NCBI RefSeq assembly: GCF_003439125.1
Contig: NZ_QSUU01000008.1
Span: forward strand, 1-8,738
Reading direction: 5' to 3'
Origin: Collinsella sp. OM04-5
Lineage (GTDB): Bacteria; Actinomycetota; Coriobacteriia; Coriobacteriales; Coriobacteriaceae
Length of the DNA stretch: 8,738 bases
This document shows, one piece after another, positions 6,622 through 8,738 of the stretch (its first letter is position 1; every line of letters begins with the position of its first letter). Below the pieces are notes generated by a model. It made no database searches. It was not told the origin of the DNA and saw only the letters and a program-made list of their open reading frames with translations. The translations under genes were made by a program, and so were the position numbers.

Positions 6622-8738
6622 CTATTTGATGAGCACGCACTGCTGACGAACTTCGCTTTTATTAGCGTTATTAAAACAAGGGCCAATCAGGTTGCCAGGC
6701 AGAATTTGGTGCCACATCTTATTGTCATGGGAGTTATCTCCCCAGAAAAATCCAATATGGCAATCGATAGAACCATCTGTTTTAAAGAAAATTACATCGC
6801 CCTTCTTAGCCAATCCGCTATTCAACATATCGGCAACTGTATTGAAGTGATATACCTTACAGCCAGAGTCAATTGCATAACCATACCAGCGCCACGCATT
6901 GATATAGCCGCCGCCGCCGGGCCCCGCGCCCCACGGAGTATGGTTGTTGTTGGCTGCGACTGCATCAACGTTTACGCCGAGAGATTTAAATACATGGGCA
7001 ACAAAACCAGTGCAGTTCATACCGGTGTAGCCCCCGGGCCCTGGAGCGCCGTTAGGATACAAGCAAGTCTGATATGAAAAGCCACTTGAATATCGAGTAC
7101 CAAGATAATAGCCATTGTATTGATGGCTCGTCAGCCAATTAACAACGGTTATGCGCGGAATGCCAAATACAGTGTCATTCGTGCCCGTCGGCTTTACACT
7201 AACCAGGTCGTCTTCATCAAAAGGCGACCATACGCCATCGAGATAAGCCTGAACGACAAACTGATAGGTCTGTCCACCGTTTAGCCCTTCAACTCTATAC
7301 GAATTGCCAGTACAGTTGTATGTATAAGTATTATAGCCACTATTCGTCTTTACCGCGATAGCATAACGCGTGGCGCCTGACACCTTGCTCCATGATAGAT
7401 TTGCGCAAAGATTCCCAGCTTTACCAGTTACACGAGGAGTAATTACACCATGTGGAACTGCGTCCACGAGCAGCGCATCACCGTAAGCAGACCAGGCTCC
7501 ATCTACGTAAGATTGCACAAGAAACCTGTGATTGCGTCCATTCGTAAGGCCGGAAACCGTATAGCTAGTGCTCAAACAATTAGTCGTGAACGTTACATAT
7601 GAGCCATTCTTATACTCTGCAATCGCGTATCGCGTTGCATTGGGAACAAAGTCCCAAGTAAGCTGTATTTTTCCATCGCCAGGACAAGTGGCCTTAACAT
7701 TTTGAGGGGAACGAACGTCCTCAAGAACGGCTTCACATAAATATGCGTCCGAGGAAGAGCTCCATCTTCCATTTACAAATGCTTGTACAAGGAAACGGTA
7801 AGTATTACCAGGATTCAAGCCGGAAACCAGATACGAGGAATCTTTGACATCAAGAGAATACGTCTTGTAGCTATTTCCAGTCTTAAGAGCAACCGCGTAC
7901 CTCTCTGCTCCAGGAATCTGATTCCACGAAAGAACACAGGAGGTCGCCGTGGCTTTCTCTAGATGAGGCCTCGGAGCATTAGGATCTTCGGGAATAGCGG
8001 TAACAAGGTCCTTGCTCCCAAAAGGAGACCAGCGACCATCAATATTAGCCTGAACAATAAATGAATACATCTGGCCATTGGTAAGTCCATTAATGGTGAA
8101 TTCGGTATTAAGACAGTCATAGGCTACAGTCTTGTATCCATTATTTGTTTTATATGCAATTGCATATCGTAATGCACCGGCAACTGGATTCCACTTAAGG
8201 CTCACCGTCCCATCGCCAACAGCAGAAACGCTAACCTTAGGAGAAACAAGAGAGTACGGCATGCAGGTGATGTAATCAGTATCCTCAAGAGCGGTCAAAC
8301 GATCGTAAATCTTCGCCCTAACATAGAACGTATATTCTTCACCGTTTTTCAAACCCTTGATTTCAACGCTAGTTTGATGGGATTTCAATCTATACGACTT
8401 ACCGTTCGAACACGAAGCTACATATTGATTCGCGCCGGGCACGCGGCCCCACGACAGCTCGACGCTGCCGTCGCCGGCGGTCGCCGCGGGCGCGGGCTTG
8501 ACGGTCCCCTCCGGCCTGCAGCGCACGAGGCTGGCGGGGCCGAAGGAGGACCAGCGGCCGTTCACGTAGGCCTGGACGAGGAAGTCGTGGTCGTAGCCGT
8601 TGGGCAGGTCGGTGGCGGTGTAGGACGTCCCGGTGAGGGACTTGGTGAAGGTGGCGTAGGTGCCGTTGGAGAAGGCCTCCGCAACGGCGTAGCGCTCGGC
8701 GCCCTCGACGGGCTCCCAGGTCAGGGTGACCTCGCCGT
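6622..8738 (-). CDS. FN3-repeat protein with C-terminal NlpC/P60-like cysteine peptidase domain; 5' end outside window
   Basis: The frame is open from 8736 to the TAG at 6624-6622, giving 704 visible residues; the start and any signal peptide lie beyond base 8738. A GTG at 8565 is in frame but sits in the middle of an FN3 repeat, so it is not the start. Six FN3 repeats of about 86-90 residues (the first one partial) are followed by a domain of about 183 residues (7173-6625). That domain has a nucleophile-type Cys in GMNCTGFVAHVF (Cys codon at 7014), a His in IDCHIGFFWG (codon at 6759) and a further His in KMWHQ. This Cys-His pattern, with KKGDVIFF between the two, fits NlpC/P60 (CHAP-like) peptidoglycan peptidases or amidases. 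A surface or cell-wall location is likely. FN3 repeats probably act as spacers or bind wall glycans. The 5' part above base 8430 is about 67-82% GC, the rest about 40-48%, so the gene is chimeric. Confidence 0.88.
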   Translation of the reverse strand, partial: GEVTLTWEPVEGAERYAVAEAFSNGTYATFTKSLTGTSYTATDLPNGYDHDFLVQAYVNGRWSSFGPASLVRCRPEGTVKPAPAATAGDGSVELSWGRVPGANQYVASCSNGKSYRLKSHQTSVEIKGLKNGEEYTFYVRAKIYDRLTALEDTDYITCMPYSLVSPKVSVSAVGDGTVSLKWNPVAGALRYAIAYKTNNGYKTVAYDCLNTEFTINGLTNGQMYSFIVQANIDGRWSPFGSKDLVTAIPEDPNAPRPHLEKATATSCVLSWNQIPGAERYAVALKTGNSYKTYSLDVKDSSYLVSGLNPGNTYRFLVQAFVNGRWSSSSDAYLCEAVLEDVRSPQNVKATCPGDGKIQLTWDFVPNATRYAIAEYKNGSYVTFTTNCLSTSYTVSGLTNGRNHRFLVQSYVDGAWSAYGDALLVDAVPHGVITPRVTGKAGNLCANLSWSKVSGATRYAIAVKTNSGYNTYTYNCTGNSYRVEGLNGGQTYQFVVQAYLDGVWSPFDEDDLVSVKPTGTNDTVFGIPRITVVNWLTSHQYNGYYLGTRYSSGFSYQTCLYPNGAPGPGGYTGMNCTGFVAHVFKSLGVNVDAVAANNNHTPWGAGPGGGGYINAWRWYGYAIDSGCKVYHFNTVADMLNSGLAKKGDVIFFKTDGSIDCHIGFFWGDNSHDNKMWHQILPGNLIGPCFNNANKSEVRQQCVLIK
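7174..8736 (-). repeat. Six tandem FN3 repeats of the peptidase gene
   Basis: Approximate modules: 8503-8736 (partial), 8245-8502, 7975-8244, 7708-7974, 7438-7707 and 7174-7437. Shared landmarks are LSW or LTW, then YAIA/YAVA, a Gly-Leu turn followed by N-G, and F-x-V-Q-A/S-Y/F with GRW or GAW. The 8245-8502 module departs from the rest: it starts as a GC-rich copy but continues with NQYVAS and FYVRAK where the others have YAIA and FLVQAY. It contains the composition switch at 8430. Confidence 0.88.

Larger units (their letters stand above)
71..8430. mobile_element. Lower-GC imported cassette bounded by FN3-coding sequence (inferred)
   Basis: Counting by eye, bases 1-60 are about 73% GC and 71-120 about 32%; bases 8341-8400 are about 37% and 8461-8520 about 82%. 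Both changes occur within about 20 bp, in frame, inside FN3-coding sequence of two separate genes in the same orientation. The block contains the whole glycan operon, nearly all of the visible amidase gene and the 3' two-thirds of the peptidase gene. No integrase, transposase or terminal inverted repeat is visible, so homologous recombination in repeats is more likely than an autonomous element. The switch is observed; transfer is inferred. Confidence 0.6.

Noticed and set aside
6592..7077. Plus-strand open frame of 161 codons
   Set aside because: It is antisense to the NlpC/P60 domain containing the catalytic Cys and His, and has no convincing ribosome site or domain.
71..8430. Insertion sequence or integrative element with its own recombinase
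   Set aside because: No transposase or integrase gene, no terminal inverted repeats, no tRNA-type attachment site; the edges lie inside continuous reading frames.
6622..8565. Peptidase gene starting at the GTG at 8565
   Set aside because: The codon lies in the middle of an FN3 repeat (FLVQAYVNGRW) and the same frame continues open with FN3 sequence to the window edge.

Overview
The window is an accessory locus in which every supportable gene lies on the minus strand, so transcription runs from base 8738 towards base 1. The two outer genes encode large exported-type cell-wall proteins built from the same family of about 90-residue fibronectin type III (FN3) repeats. Between them is a tight six-gene cassette that looks like a pathway for making, loading and flipping a lipid-linked amino sugar. 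The FN3 style (cores such as YAIA, then F-V-Q-A-Y, then GRWSxFG), the linked NlpC/P60 and amidase hydrolases, and very GC-rich outer edges suggest a high-GC Gram-positive host. An actinobacterium of the Coriobacteriia (Collinsella, Olsenella or relatives) is my best guess, from recognition only, with modest confidence.

Layout from right to left. At 8738-6622 is the 3' part of an FN3-repeat protein ending in an NlpC/P60-like cysteine peptidase domain; its start lies outside the window. A 98-bp gap (6621-6524) holds a candidate promoter. The cassette follows: a GT2 polyprenyl-phosphate glycosyltransferase (6523-5594), an extended-SDR NAD-dependent epimerase/reductase (5590-4568), an ATP-grasp ligase (4565-3417), two small four-helix EamA/SMR-type membrane proteins (3413-3063 and 3050-2700), and WecE, a dTDP-4-amino-4,6-dideoxygalactose transaminase (2703-1567). 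Spacings run from a 4-bp overlap to 12 bp, so this is one operon. A strong intrinsic terminator (1561-1531) closes it. Directly after the terminator comes a secreted zinc N-acetylmuramoyl-L-alanine amidase (1519 to beyond base 1), with FN3 repeats at its C-terminal side.

How the genes may work together (inference): WecE makes a dTDP-4-amino-6-deoxy sugar; the ATP-grasp enzyme may attach an amino acid or similar acid to the amine; the GT2 enzyme loads the sugar onto a polyprenyl phosphate; and the SMR pair flips it outward. The gene set resembles the enterobacterial arn set (ArnB, ArnC, ArnE/ArnF) with an ATP-grasp step in place of ArnA chemistry. The final transferase and the rmlA/rmlB-type genes for the sugar precursor are not in the window.

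The most striking feature is compositional. Base composition is about 73-82% GC next to both ends and drops abruptly to about 32-40% at roughly base 70 and base 8430. Both switches are inside FN3-coding sequence and both keep the reading frame. The roughly 8.36-kb lower-GC block therefore looks like an imported cassette whose boundaries lie in the FN3 repeats of two chimeric hydrolase genes, as if the repeats served as homology arms. No transposase, integrase, tRNA, rRNA or CRISPR array is visible.
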